From: CAIVVT01 sp963823095
GTDB taxonomy: Bacteria; Acidobacteriota; Terriglobia; Bryobacterales; Bryobacteraceae
Direction: 5' to 3'
Assembly (NCBI GenBank): GCA_963823095.1
Contig: CAWGKI010000001.1
Coordinates: forward strand, 1,302,001-1,366,000
Length of the DNA: 64,000 nt
How positions within the stretch are numbered: position 1 is the stretch's first letter; the number at the start of each line of letters is the position of its first letter. Made by a program: the position numbers and the translations under genes. The notes below the pieces were generated by a model. That model saw only the letters and a list, made by a program, of their open reading frames with translations, searched no databases and was not told where the DNA came from. Positions 1 to 9,127 of this stretch are shown piece after piece.

Positions 1-606
1 GACTGGCGTGGCAACGCCGGCTTGCTGGCGCGTTTCCTCTCCGGACGGCTTTTCGGCTATCTCGCTTTCGCCGTTGCCGCCTGGGCCGTTGGGCTCGCCG
101 TTCCGGGCGACGCCCGTCTGCGCGCTCTCGTTTATGGCGTGGCGAATCTGGCCCTCGCCGCGTTCCTCGTTTCCGCGGTCCTTTGGCCCCGGCGTGCCTG
201 CCGCGTCCCTGATGCCCCCATCGGCGAGTTGCACCAAATCGCTCCGGCCAATAGCGCCCGTGGCTTCCACGCGCCAGCCGCAGTCACGCTCGGGTTCCTT
301 ACCGGCCTGAACCTGTGTCCACCGTTCGTCGCGGCCGGGATTCGCGCCGCCGAAACGCGCAGCCTCATCGCCGCGCTGCTTTTCTTCGCGCTGTTTTTCG
401 CCGGCACCGCCATCTGGTTCGCGCCTTCGATCGCCATCAGCCGCCTGCGCCGCTACTCCGTAGTATCGACAGTCGCCCGCATTACTCTATCTGTCCTCGC
501 GCTGTACTACCTCTACCTCGGCATTATCAGTTGTGCCGCGTTCGGCCACCTGCGCGAGGCTGCTCTCACGATTTCGACCCAATCCTGGAGGATCCTCAAT
601 GGCTAG
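1..606 (+). CDS. Sulfite exporter TauE/SafE-like (DsbD-type) membrane protein, 5' partial
   Basis: The reading frame is open from the first base of the window, so the true start is probably upstream; the first usable start inside is a TTG at 22. What is visible is strongly hydrophobic, with about five membrane segments separated by a short basic loop. The segment around NLCPPF, followed by a long hydrophobic stretch and a final segment near the C terminus, resembles the TauE/SafE and DsbD transmembrane families. The stop codon overlaps the start of the next gene by 8 bases, so translational coupling with the polyferredoxin is likely. A role in moving electrons or a small anion across the membrane is inference. 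The exact substrate cannot be read from the sequence. Confidence 0.6.
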   Translation, partial: DWRGNAGLLARFLSGRLFGYLAFAVAAWAVGLAVPGDARLRALVYGVANLALAAFLVSAVLWPRRACRVPDAPIGELHQIAPANSARGFHAPAAVTLGFLTGLNLCPPFVAAGIRAAETRSLIAALLFFALFFAGTAIWFAPSIAISRLRRYSVVSTVARITLSVLALYYLYLGIISCAAFGHLREAALTISTQSWRILNG

Positions 607-1756
607 CCCCGCCCCGGCCATCCCCTTCCGCGGCATCGGCCGCGCGCTTTTGTTGACCGTTCCGATGGCCCTGTTCTCGTTGCTGCTTTTCACGCCGGCG
701 CTGCAGCATCCCGGCCGCGCGGCGAAACTCTCCGCGCTGCTGGCTTGGGGCTTCATGGCCGTTCTTTTTTTCCTGATGATGCGCACGGGCCAAACCCACC
801 GCTGGCGGCGCGTCTTCTTCGTTGCGCTCGGCTTCCTGTTCCCGGTGGGCTTCATCTGGGATCTTGTCGCGCTGCGATCTACCATGAGCATCCCCATCGA
901 GCGCATGCTCTCGGGCGACACGCCGTTCTGCTTCATGGTGCTCCCCATGACGTTGATCCCGGCGGCGCTGACGCGCACCATCATCTTTCCGGGTTCGCTT
1001 CTGGCGACGCCGTCCAATCCGCACGCCATCGCGAGCATGGTCGCTCTGTGGTTGCTGGCCACGGTCATCCTCGGCAAGGCCTGGTGCAGCTACGCCTGCT
1101 TCTTCGGCGGATTGGACGAAGGCTTCTCCGCCATACCGGCGAAGGCCCGCATCCGTAAGATCAGCCCGAAGTTGCGCCTTGTCCCGTGGGCCATTCTGGT
1201 CGCGATTGTTCTGCTCTCGCTCGCCACGTTTGAACCCGTCTATTGCATGTGGCTCTGTCCTTTCAAAGCGGTCACTGAGTTTCCGCAGGTGCGCAATTTC
1301 CAGACCGCGCTCCAATTCGGCATCTTCATCGTGCTATTCCTCGGACTTGTGGTCGTGCTGCCGCTGCTCACCAAACGCCGCACCCAGTGCGCGTTCTTCT
1401 GTCCGTTTGGCGCCTTTCAATCGCTCTTCAACCGAACCAGCATCGTGGACATTCGTATCGACAAAGAGAAGTGCGGCGCGGGCTGTCAGTTGTGCCAGAA
1501 TAGCTGCCCGACGATGGCCATCGACAAGGAGACTATCGCCGCCGGCGGCACCCACAGTTCCTGCATGAAGTGCGGAGCCTGCGTCGATGTCTGCCGCAAG
1601 GGCGCCGCGGTGTTCCACATCAGGGGCACTTCCGTCGCGGCTCCCAAGGAACGTGCCCGCGTGCTCTACCTTTATGCCGCCTGGATCTTCGCCAGTATGT
1701 TCGGCGGCAGTATCATCGCCAACTCACTCCAGAAACTGATCGGGCTCGTCCTGTGA
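599..1756 (+). CDS. NapH/MauN-type membrane-bound 4Fe-4S polyferredoxin
   Basis: An integral membrane iron-sulfur protein of 385 residues. Several hydrophobic segments come first, then two CxxxCP motifs (YCMWLCPF and CAFFCPFG) as in NapH, NosR and CcoG relatives, then two classical cluster motifs (CGAGCQLCQNSCP and CMKCGACVDVC), and a last hydrophobic segment at the C terminus. Such proteins pass electrons between the quinone pool and a periplasmic or membrane partner. The ATG at 599 is preferred over the upstream start at 533 because GGAGG lies about 8 bases before it and it overlaps the preceding stop codon. The gene sits in a tight three-gene unit. The redox partner is not evident, and no nitrate or nitrous oxide reductase gene is nearby. 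Confidence 0.8.
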   Translation: MASPAPAIPFRGIGRALLLTVPMALFSLLLFTPALQHPGRAAKLSALLAWGFMAVLFFLMMRTGQTHRWRRVFFVALGFLFPVGFIWDLVALRSTMSIPIERMLSGDTPFCFMVLPMTLIPAALTRTIIFPGSLLATPSNPHAIASMVALWLLATVILGKAWCSYACFFGGLDEGFSAIPAKARIRKISPKLRLVPWAILVAIVLLSLATFEPVYCMWLCPFKAVTEFPQVRNFQTALQFGIFIVLFLGLVVVLPLLTKRRTQCAFFCPFGAFQSLFNRTSIVDIRIDKEKCGAGCQLCQNSCPTMAIDKETIAAGGTHSSCMKCGACVDVCRKGAAVFHIRGTSVAAPKERARVLYLYAAWIFASMFGGSIIANSLQKLIGLVL

Positions 1757-1776
1757 GCCGCCCCGGAGGCAATCTC

Positions 1777-2280
1777 ATGCAGCGTTTCAAAGCGATTCTC
1801 GGTTATTCGGCGGCGGTGCTGACCATCGCCGTTGCCGTCATCGGGCCCCTGTTCTGGTTCGGTTTCTTCGACCGCCTGGCGGCCTCTTCCGGACTGCGCA
1901 TCGATCCCATGTACACAGGCGGCGAACCCGCCCAGGTCCTGCACCGCACGAGCGAGCGAGGCAACTACGACGTTGTCGTCTACCGGCCTGTCGCCAAGCG
2001 TGCGCCGCTCGCCGCGGGCGGCGAGTTTCTGCAGGTCGTCTGGAAACCCGTATCCGCCTTGCCCGCTAGCGTCCGTGAACGGATTGACTTCGAACCCGGC
2101 GGACGCCCCGGGTTCATCGCCGCATTCGACTGCCCGCGCGATGAACAGGCCACTCTGCGTCTCGACGTGACGCCCCTCTCGCCGCGCGTGCAGGTGCTGA
2201 AATCAGTGGGCCGCGACGACTTTACGCGCCTCATCGCGCGGGTCAACGACACGATCGTGATTCGCGTACCGTTGCACTGA
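1777..2280 (+). CDS. Hypothetical membrane-anchored protein
   Basis: A 167-residue protein with a single N-terminal hydrophobic segment (about residues 9-30) and a soluble remainder, so it is probably anchored with its C-terminal part outside the membrane. It begins 20 bases after the polyferredoxin stop, with CCGGAGG about 9 bases before the ATG, and is therefore likely the last gene of the same operon. There are no cysteines or other cofactor motifs to suggest a redox centre of its own. I do not recognise the family. Its context suggests an accessory to the polyferredoxin. Confidence 0.65.
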   Translation: MQRFKAILGYSAAVLTIAVAVIGPLFWFGFFDRLAASSGLRIDPMYTGGEPAQVLHRTSERGNYDVVVYRPVAKRAPLAAGGEFLQVVWKPVSALPASVRERIDFEPGGRPGFIAAFDCPRDEQATLRLDVTPLSPRVQVLKSVGRDDFTRLIARVNDTIVIRVPLH

Positions 2281-2389
2281 TTGCCGCGCATTTGTCTGGC
2301 ACAGAAAGCGATCTTCTTCCTGAGGTGTGCGTGTCTCCTTCCTTGAGGGAAGATGCTGGAGATCGCGCCTGCGAAGGCCGTCCGCCTGC

Positions 2390-2596
2390 TCACTGATAAC
2401 TCGGCAGCGATTTTACGATCTTCACCGTCTCGACGCTCACGCGCACGACCTGGCCTACGAGGCGGACGATGTAGCCGGGATCGTCCTCGCGGTTCGAGTC
2501 GGATGCTCCCTTGACCTGATATTGGTCGATCACCCATTCCAGTGCGGAGCGCGAGCCGAGCCGGTACTCGAAGACTTCTGCGTGCAGCGTCGAGAC
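2390..2596 (-). pseudogene. C-terminal remnant of a type ISP restriction-modification/helicase enzyme
   Basis: Read on the minus strand, 68 codons ending in TGA at 2392-2390 give a peptide containing SALEWVIDQYQVKG, then DDPGYIVRLVGQVV and SVETVKIVKSLP. These are the conserved last residues of the large single-chain restriction-methylase/helicase proteins (type ISP). Nothing else of that roughly 1,000-residue enzyme is present. Upstream, the frame runs into a dispersed palindromic repeat at 2622-2660. I recognised the family by eye. The remnant has no plausible start and is not expected to be expressed. Confidence 0.65.
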
Positions 2597-2621
2597 TCTT
2601 CTCGACGTCCGGACATGTCGT

Positions 2622-2660
2622 CATGAATGCCGCCACGGCACGCTGAAGCGTGCGCCACAA
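2622..2660. repeat. Dispersed palindromic repeat, family B
   Basis: It contains the inverted motif GCACGCTGAAGCGTGC and ends in GCCACAA. It matches 34187-34225 at 38 of 39 positions, and its core recurs inside dnaE2 at 33108-33206. It lies between a restriction-enzyme remnant and a hypothetical gene. Confidence 0.8.
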
Positions 2661-2715
2661 GAACACAGGAAAACAGGGGCACACGAACAAGCGCAACGCG
2701 GAAGCCGGAGTCTGC

Positions 2716-3345
2716 TCAACGGCGAGTGGGAAATCCGGTCGCGCGTAGGACACCGAGCCTTTTCACGTAAGCAATCTGGACGAGGGACAGCCGGTCTTGT
2801 TGGTTCGCATTCAGAGGCATCGCGTGCAACTGTTCGATCCCGCTCAGGGCGGAGTTCAGCAGCCGCTCCACTCTTCCGATCACCCGATCCTCCGCGCTCG
2901 GTCCCTCGTCGCCGCTCGCTGGCTTCGGAGCGCGTCTCATCTCCTCGACCGCTGCGTTCAATCGGGGCGCATTCTCCGCCGCAATCGGAATCGTCTCGCC
3001 CGCATGGAGGATTCCCTGCTCGCTCACCGCCCCGGCAATTCGCCGGTACTCCTCGGGCGTCACGCCGGTGACTTGCGCCAAAGCGAAGTACTGCGGTCCG
3101 AACTCTTCCAGACGCTGAATGATTTGCTCGGCGGTCTTGCGGTTGATGCCAATGCGCTTCTGACAGAAGTCATCCCAATTCATCCCCAGCGCGCGATATT
3201 GCTTGCGGTCGCGCACGCGGCGAAGACACTCGGCATCGGCGGCCGAACAGCTTCCGGCGATGGCGGCAAACGCCTGCCGCCGCCCGATCCAAGTCCCCAA
3301 TTCATACACGTCATCCCGATGTTCTTCCAACACTGCAATGCTCAT
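2716..3345 (-). CDS. Hypothetical protein with helix-turn-helix-like centre, probably autoregulated
   Basis: A 209-residue, mostly helical soluble protein. The central part (about residues 50-110) has an RIGINRKTAEQIIQRLEE stretch that could form a helix-turn-helix, followed by a PEEYRRIAG stretch of the same kind. I do not recognise the family. The ATG at 3345 is chosen over the longer frame (to 3576) because GGAGTG lies just before it and because the longer version would run through both palindromic operator sites upstream. Two strong palindromes at 3368-3389 and 3415-3446 in the promoter region suggest that this protein, or a partner, binds there. Its neighbour downstream is the remnant of a restriction-modification gene, so a former controller role is possible but unproven. 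Confidence 0.55.
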   Translation of the reverse strand: MSIAVLEEHRDDVYELGTWIGRRQAFAAIAGSCSAADAECLRRVRDRKQYRALGMNWDDFCQKRIGINRKTAEQIIQRLEEFGPQYFALAQVTGVTPEEYRRIAGAVSEQGILHAGETIPIAAENAPRLNAAVEEMRRAPKPASGDEGPSAEDRVIGRVERLLNSALSGIEQLHAMPLNANQQDRLSLVQIAYVKRLGVLRATGFPTRR

Positions 3346-3367
3346 GTCCACTCCCTGAAGACGGGAA

Positions 3368-3389
3368 AAACCGGTAAGGCTACCGGTTT
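3368..3389. promoter_or_regulatory. Palindromic operator candidate 1
   Basis: Perfect 9-bp arms, AAACCGGTA and TACCGGTTT, with a 4-base centre. It lies 23 bases before the start of the gene at 2716-3345. It shares its core with the second palindrome, whose centre is 52 bases away, close to five helical turns. Confidence 0.7.
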
Positions 3390-3414
3390 CTCTACCTGGA
3401 ATCAATAGTTTACG

Positions 3415-3446
3415 GGCCAAAACCGGTATCCTTACCGGTTTTGGCC
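3415..3446. promoter_or_regulatory. Palindromic operator candidate 2
   Basis: Perfect 14-bp arms, GGCCAAAACCGGTA and TACCGGTTTTGGCC, around a 4-base centre. The inner 9 bases of each arm are identical to candidate 1. As RNA it would fold into a strong hairpin, but no T-run follows on either strand, so a protein-binding site is favoured over a terminator. Confidence 0.7.
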
Positions 3447-3762
3447 TCACGCCAGCCATCTTAAGGGGTGCTGTCAAGCCTTTTGCGGGTCGAGCGCCCA
3501 GGGCTCGTAGCAAGCCGTGCGGGACAAGTCGCCGCACGAGGCGGCGCATGTGGGGACGGCCCGTCGCCGTTTCCATTCCGACCGTATTGCCGCTTTGTGG
3601 TCCGGCGGCACCTGGTCGAGTTTGGCGATTCGCGCCAGATCTTCTCGGACCCGAAAGAGAAACACACGCAGGACTCTATCCGCGGCAAATTCAGTTAAGC
3701 GGGGCGGCCCCCAAGGAACTCCCCTGGGAAGCATTACCGATCCACCCACCGACTCCCCCGCG
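3447..3762. other. Gap without a recognisable gene
   Basis: All the open frames are short and arginine- or proline-rich, as expected from GC-rich noncoding DNA. A minus-strand stretch of about 70 codons (roughly 3474-3690) reads somewhat like protein, but no family is recognisable. Confidence 0.5.
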
Positions 3763-4467
3763 TCAGGACTGAAGATGGGTCTGGAAAAACGCCGTGATGC
3801 GGCGGCGGGCGTCGAGCGTGGCTTGCTCGTTATAGGCGATGTCGACGTAGCGCAGGAGCTTGAACCAGAAGCTCTCATGGTTGTTCATAAACGAGTGCCC
3901 GGCATCCGGGTATTCCTTGACGTCGTGGGCCACCAGAGCGCGCTCGAGTGCTCGCTGCAGATCATCCGCGACCCCTTGGTTAAAGCGGTCCTTCGCACCG
4001 TAACTGCCGATAACCGGGCAGGCAGTGGTGAGAAACGTATCGACGTCCGCGGGAAGCTTCCCCCCGTAGTTAATGCTGGCGGCCGAGAAGCCGTGGCCGG
4101 AAACCAACATCAGGGCGAATCCTCCACCCATGCAGAAACCGATGACGCCGACGCGCCCGTTGCAGCCAGGTTGAGCAGCGAGCCAGGCGCGGGCGGATTC
4201 AATATCGTCGAAAGTGGGTCCGCTGCGCGCCATCGCGTCACGAATCACGCCGCGAAGACAGAGCAGGATTCCGCCACGGTGGTACAAGTCGATCGCGACG
4301 GCTAAGAAGCCCGCGCGGGCAAGCCAATCGGCCTGATTGCGGTGGTCCGGGCTCATGCCGCCTACGTCGTGCAGCACGATCACGCCGGGAGCTTTGTCCG
4401 CGGAATATGGGGTTGCCAGGTAAGCCGGCATGTCGCCGCGCGTGGTGGGAATCAGGATAGCGGACAT
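3763..4467 (-). CDS. Dienelactone hydrolase family protein
   Basis: A cytoplasmic alpha/beta hydrolase of 234 residues, the usual size for the family. The nucleophile motif is GFCMGGG with Cys112. Asp160 (in GAKDRF) and His191 (in AGHSFM) complete the Cys-Asp-His triad typical of dienelactone hydrolases. An early VLHDVGG segment supplies the oxyanion region. Family members open lactone or ester bonds, for example dienelactone in chloroaromatic breakdown, but no aromatic pathway genes are near, so the natural substrate is unknown. The gene stands alone on its strand. The start at 4467 gives a standard N terminus. Confidence 0.85.
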   Translation of the reverse strand: MSAILIPTTRGDMPAYLATPYSADKAPGVIVLHDVGGMSPDHRNQADWLARAGFLAVAIDLYHRGGILLCLRGVIRDAMARSGPTFDDIESARAWLAAQPGCNGRVGVIGFCMGGGFALMLVSGHGFSAASINYGGKLPADVDTFLTTACPVIGSYGAKDRFNQGVADDLQRALERALVAHDVKEYPDAGHSFMNNHESFWFKLLRYVDIAYNEQATLDARRRITAFFQTHLQS

Positions 4468-4664
4468 GGCGCTCTTTTACTTTGCACCATTTTCGGCGAG
4501 CTGGCCTTCCCGTGTTCCGCTACCCAGACCCTGCCAAGACTCGCCGATCCGAGAGTGGCGGCGAGTTCCCGGGCTTGCAGTTTCGTTATCCGAAAGTAGT
4601 CGACTGGTGCGCGCCGCAAGCCGGCTCTGGTGCAGTGCGTCCAAAATGCTCTCGATTATCGAGA

Positions 4665-4770
4665 TGGGGCAGGATGGGATTCTGCGCGGCGGTTGGCAAC
4701 CGCCGCCGTTTGAGAAGGAAAACGCGCCAAGCCGATTGATAATCGGCCGCAGCTTTCCAAGCTGCCCCAC
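4665..4770. repeat. Dispersed nested palindrome, family D copy 1
   Basis: It begins TGGGGCAGGATGGGATTCTG, contains GCGGCGGTTGGCAACCGCCG and ATTGATAATCGGCCGC, and ends AAGCTGCCCCAC. Outer and inner arms are inverted copies of each other. A near-identical copy lies at 22356-22462. The rest of the gap from 4468 to 4827 shows no gene. Confidence 0.85.
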
Positions 4771-4827
4771 TCGCCAGCGTTGAGCGCCAGGAATGATCGT
4801 CATGCCGCATGACGCGGAACGCTAGGT

Positions 4828-5010
4828 TTAGAACAGGTCGAGCATCAGATCCGCGGTGCTCAGACTGCAAGTGTTGGCCAGGCACGGAAAATTCCAGAGG
4901 TGCTGGATCGTGCCGAGCAGCGAGTAACGATTATAGGGATGCGACGACTGCCGGTGAGGGGACTCGCCGCGAATCACGATAGCAGGCGCCACGGCGCCTC
5001 CCTCATGCCT
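4828..5010 (-). pseudogene. C-terminal remnant of a phosphoesterase
   Basis: The minus-strand peptide ends in NRYSLLGTIQHLW, then FPCLANTCS, and a final LMLDLF before the TAA at 4830-4828. This is the typical tail of the phosphoesterase/acid phosphatase (AcpA or phospholipase C-like) family, in which a YSLLxTIE segment and a closing DLF are conserved. Only about 60 codons remain. The frame loses similarity near 5010, just before the TonB receptor promoter region. There is no start or upstream domain, so this is a fossil cut off by rearrangement. The assignment rests on motif recognition alone. Confidence 0.5.
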
Positions 5011-5122
5011 CTCCGCGTTGACGGATAGATTATCCCCGGATAGGTATCGTGGGATAGAAATTGACTGATTCGTAACGCCATCTCCATCGTTCGTTAAACA
5101 GCGAAATGCAACTCTGGCTTCT

Positions 5123-8100
5123 ATGAGGTTCTTCCTTTTTTCGCTGGTTCTGTCTGCCAGCCTTTTCGCGCAAACCGATTCCGCGCGGCTAGCCGGCACT
5201 ATTACCGATTCTTCCGGCGGGGTGATTCCTGGCGCCGTAGTCAAAATCGTCAACCAAAAAACTGGAGCCGCTCGCGAGATACTCTCCGGGCAGACCGGGT
5301 CCTTCCTGGTAGTAAACCTTGCTCCCGCGCCATACTCGGTTTCGGTGAGCAAAGACGGCTTGGCCACCGCGGAGTACCGCGACGTTCCTCTGGCAGTCGG
5401 CCAGGAGCGTTCTTTGAACATCGTTCTCCAACCCGCGGCGACCAAGCAGACGGTGAACGTCTCTGGCGGCGACCTAGCCACCATCGACACAAGTTCCGCC
5501 CGCGTCGGCAACAATATCAACGAGCGTGAAGTCGCTCAGATGCCCGTCAATGGGCGCCAGATCTCGCAACTCTATCTCCTCACGCCGGGCGCCTCCACCG
5601 CCGGCGGCGGCAGTTACGACAACATCCGCTTCAGCGGACGCGCCAACCAGGAGAACGCAATCCGGTTCGACGGCGTCGAAGCATCGTCCATCATCGACGC
5701 ATCGCCGGGCAATCTGAACGGTGAAGTCTCCACGGGGTTCCGTTTGCAGGCCAGCCTCGAGAACGTTCAGGAGTTCCGTATCGAGTCCAGCAACTACCCG
5801 GCGGAGTATGGCACGGGCAGCGCGGCTCAGATCAGCGTTGTAACCAAGTCGGGTTCCAACGATTTCCACGGAGCCTTGTTCGAGTACCTCCGTAACGATG
5901 CGGTCGACGCCCGCAACTTCTTCGACGGCGCGACGAAATCCAGCCTGAGGCTGAATCAATACGGCGGCTCGCTCGGCGGTCCCATCAAGAAGGAGAAGCT
6001 CTTCCTCTTCGGTTCGTTTGAAGGTCTCGCCCAACGCAACGGTATCCCCCTGGTGGCCGCCGTTCCCAGTCTTTCCGCCCGTGCTCGCGCGGTAGCCGCG
6101 GTCAAGCCTCTCATGGATGCGTACCCGATCGGCACGCCGACCACCGATGCCAACCTCAACCTCGCTCGGGTCAACGCCAGCCAGGCGATGGACGAGTACA
6201 GCGGGAACGCCCGCATCGATTACAATCTCAGTTCGAAACTCGTGTTGACCGCGCGCTACATGCGCGACCAGGGCTATCTCGAACAGCCCCAGGACGTGAC
6301 GGGCCGCGTGCAGCGCGTGACCTCCGTGGCGCAAAACGCACTCATCGGATTGCAGCAGATCATGGGTCCCTCGCTCATGAACGAAACGAAAATCGGGTAT
6401 AACGGCCCTAAAACCCGTTTGAATGGGGTTTCGCCCATCGTGAACGGCATCAACACTTCCGACTTCTCAATCGACTTCACGGGTCAGGCCTTCATCGCCG
6501 GCATCGGCGGCCAAGGCGTCTCCGGCGGCGCGGCCCGGCTCGGCGGCATCATCCGCGCGAACAGCGCCCAGAACGGCCGAGCGCAGCCCTATACGAATTA
6601 CTCGCTCTCCTTCATCGACAACCTCTCCTGGATCAGCGGCCGCCACAATTTCAAGTTCGGCGGCGAAGTCCGGCCGGTTAAGCTCTACACCGACCGCTTG
6701 GGCGGGACCACCTACACCTTCCCCAGCCTGGACGCCTACCTGAACAACAAGCCGTCGTCGATACAAATCCTCGGCGACGTCAGCGCGCCCAACCCGCTTC
6801 ACAATGGAGCCACCGGCAACCGCGAGCTTTCCCAGACTTACTACATCGGTTATGCGCAGGACGAGTTCAGGATCCGTCCCAACGTGACCCTCAGCTACGG
6901 CATGCGCTGGGAGTATTACAGCGTGATGCAGGAGAAGCGCAATCTATACACGCTGTTCCAACTGGAACGCGGCGGTATCGCTCCAACGGGCACCCCGTGG
7001 TACAACAGCTCGAAGGGCAACTTCGCTCCGCGCCTGGGACTCTCCTGGTCCCCTGAAGCGCTCAAGAACAAGACCGTATTCCGCATCGGCGCCGGCTACT
7101 TCTACGGTCCGGGCCAGACCGAAGACCAGGTCCAGCCGATCGATTCGGATCGCGTGACCGTCAACGTCTCCAACGGCATGTTCCCGGTGGACAGCAAGAG
7201 CATCATTGCCAACTTCGACTTCAACACGGTGAAGGGCTTCCAGCCCCGCGCCTACTCGGAGGGCTACACTCTGCCCGAAAAGATCCTTTCCTACACGGCG
7301 TCGATTCAGCAGCAGTTGCCCGGCAATTCGGTGTTCACCGCCGCATACGTCGGCAGCCAGGGCCGCAATCTTTTCCTCCGCGCCTGGACAAACCGGCTGA
7401 TGGGCGTCAACATGAACCCCACCACGGGAGCCGCCATCAACATCCTCGAGTTTGGCGATAAGTACGCCCAGATCGACTACAAGACTTCCGGCGGAAACGA
7501 TCATTACGATTCGCTGCAGACTTCTTTGCAGCGCCGCTTCAACAAGGGCCTGACCCTCGGCGCGCAGTGGACCTACGGCCACTCTATCGGCAACACGGCC
7601 GGCTCGAACGAAGCGCAGACCGCGCAGAATCCGACCAACTTCAACCAGGATCGCGGCAACAACGCCTTTGACGTCCGGCACAGCATGAACGCCACGGCGC
7701 TATACGAACTACCCTTCGGCAAGGACCGCAAGTATGGGTCGCAAGCAAACCCATTCCTCAAAGCGCTCGCCGGCGGCTGGGACATCGGCGGCGTCTTCAA
7801 CGCGCGCACCGGACTGCCCATCGACGTGACCATCGCTCGCCCGGACGTCGTCTACCAGGTCGTCGGAACCAACAACTACGTCACCAGCCCGAGCGTCAAG
7901 AACGGGCAGGTCCTCACGGTCCCTGTCGTCAACAACCCCTACGGAGGCGCCTTCCGCTCCAACCGCAGACCCGACGTCGTGGCCGGCGTCGATCCCTTCC
8001 TCAGCGGAGACAAGCGCTACATCCTGAACCCCGCGGCGTTCGCCATCCCGCAACCCGGGATGTTCGGCAACCTGGGACGCTACGCCCTGCACGGGCCGGG

Positions 8101-8393
8101 CATGAACCAGTTCGATCTCACGCTCCACAAGGCGTTCTAACCTCACGGAGAAATCGAACCTTGAGTTCCGCGCCGAGATCTACAACTTATTCAACCGCGC
8201 CAATCTGGCCAACCCCTCGGCCGTGCTCAACTTCCCGTTGGGCACCGGCGCCGGCCAACTCCAACCTCACCAGGCCTTCCTTGCCTCTACACCAGGGCTC
8301 GGCACCTTCGGGCAGGCCCTGTCCACTGTAGAAAAGAGCGTCGGTCTTGGCGCCCAACGCCAGGCTCAGTTCTCTCTCCGGCTCATCTTCTAA
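5123..8393 (+). pseudogene. Oar-like TonB-dependent receptor, frameshifted near the C terminus
   Basis: An outer-membrane receptor. A signal peptide (about residues 1-16, cleaved after FAQ) is followed by a carboxypeptidase-regulatory-like beta domain (residues 20-110), a plug (MPVNGR, PAEYGTGSAAQISVVTKSG) and a long beta-barrel. The first frame stops at 8140 after 1,005 residues, ending in FDLTLHKAF. In the next frame, 8142-8393 continues with LTEKSNLEFRAEIYNLFN and ends QFSLRLIF with the aromatic last residue that barrel assembly needs. Removing one base at about 8138 (reading TTC AAC CTC ACG) restores a complete receptor of about 1,089 residues. Family members import large nutrients such as glycans or metal complexes using TonB. 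The ligand cannot be told. The break is either a recent mutation or an insertion error in the sequence. Confidence 0.85.
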
Positions 8394-8418
8394 TTGGGAG
8401 CAAAGGCTCAACGCTCCA

Positions 8419-8450
8419 GGCAGGCCGTTACCCCCGGCCTGCCTTCTTTT
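8419..8450 (+). terminator. Rho-independent terminator after the TonB receptor
   Basis: A 9-bp stem, GGCAGGCCG with CGGCCTGCC, and a 7-base loop are followed by TTCTTTT. It lies 26 bases after the restored receptor stop at 8393, not after the premature stop at 8140, which supports the longer gene as the original one. Confidence 0.85.
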
Positions 8451-8532
8451 ATGGGGCAGTCGGTGCAAGGCCGTTCCTCCACAAGGCTCCCGCATATGCT
8501 GCTGAAACTTCACCATCGAGAAGGCACTGCGA

Positions 8533-9054
8533 TCAGTAGGGGTGTTCGCCGACGATGTTTCCGGGCGGCGAGTAATAGCACACCCAGTATTCGCCGTCTC
8601 CCCGCCTTGCGACACCGCAGCCGACTTCCTTGGTTTCTCTCCATATCAGTTGCGTGAAGTGCCCGCACGCATGCCCGCCGGCACAGTGGAACCGGCGCTC
8701 GTCGTAGTCCTTCGACTCCTCCGCCCATTTGGCGACGACGAAGGACGGGCGGCTGGTGGACCCCCAACTGGCGAATAGGTTTTGCCCCACCCGGCGGGTG
8801 TGGTCGTGTTCCAAGGCGCCAAGGCTGGACAGATGCACGGCCCACTCATGCGCCAAGGTCTCCAGATGCAGCGACCAACGCAGAGGAGGAAGCTCCCGCT
8901 CAGCACGTACGCGGTTGTGGGCCTGCAACAGCTCCCGAACCGTGACGGCATCCAGCCGGGAGAAGGATGGGGAGCGTGGAGGCTGTGCGCCGGGGAGGCC
9001 CGGACCGCACATGAGCAGAATGACGATCCCGACGGATCTCACAAGCAGTTTCAT
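8533..9054 (-). CDS. Secreted CAP-domain (SCP/PR-1) protein
   Basis: 173 residues with an N-terminal signal peptide (hydrophobic run in the first 20 residues) and one CAP domain. The family signatures are visible in order: AHNRVRAERELPPLRW, then LAHEWAVHL, EHDH, VGQNLFAS, AKWAEE, GHFTQLIWRETKEVGCG and a closing VCYYSPPGN. The histidines and glutamate of the CAP cavity are kept. Bacterial CAP proteins are exported and their roles are mostly unknown. The ATG at 9054 is chosen because it begins a clean signal peptide and GGGAGG lies about 12 bases before it. The gene follows the kdp operon on the same strand but is separated by about 70 bases, so it may be independent. Confidence 0.85.
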   Translation of the reverse strand: MKLLVRSVGIVILLMCGPGLPGAQPPRSPSFSRLDAVTVRELLQAHNRVRAERELPPLRWSLHLETLAHEWAVHLSSLGALEHDHTRRVGQNLFASWGSTSRPSFVVAKWAEESKDYDERRFHCAGGHACGHFTQLIWRETKEVGCGVARRGDGEYWVCYYSPPGNIVGEHPY

Positions 9055-9127
9055 GGCCCGCAACCCCTCCCAGAGCAATGCCCGGCGACAGCACCAGCAT
9101 GGCACGGTAACGGATTCGGAGCGCCGG

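Noticed and set aside
1570..2280. Longer plus-strand reading of the membrane-anchored protein
   Set aside because: The first 69 codons overlap the polyferredoxin in another frame, while ATG 1777 has a good ribosome-binding site.
2327..2626. 99-residue plus-strand frame
   Set aside because: It runs opposite the ISP enzyme remnant and shows no protein-like features.
3415..3446. Rho-independent terminator
   Set aside because: The hairpin is strong, but there is no T-run on either strand and a matching smaller palindrome lies nearby.
5123..8140. Programmed frameshift at the end of the TonB receptor
   Set aside because: No slippery sequence or stimulator was seen. A simple extra base explains it.
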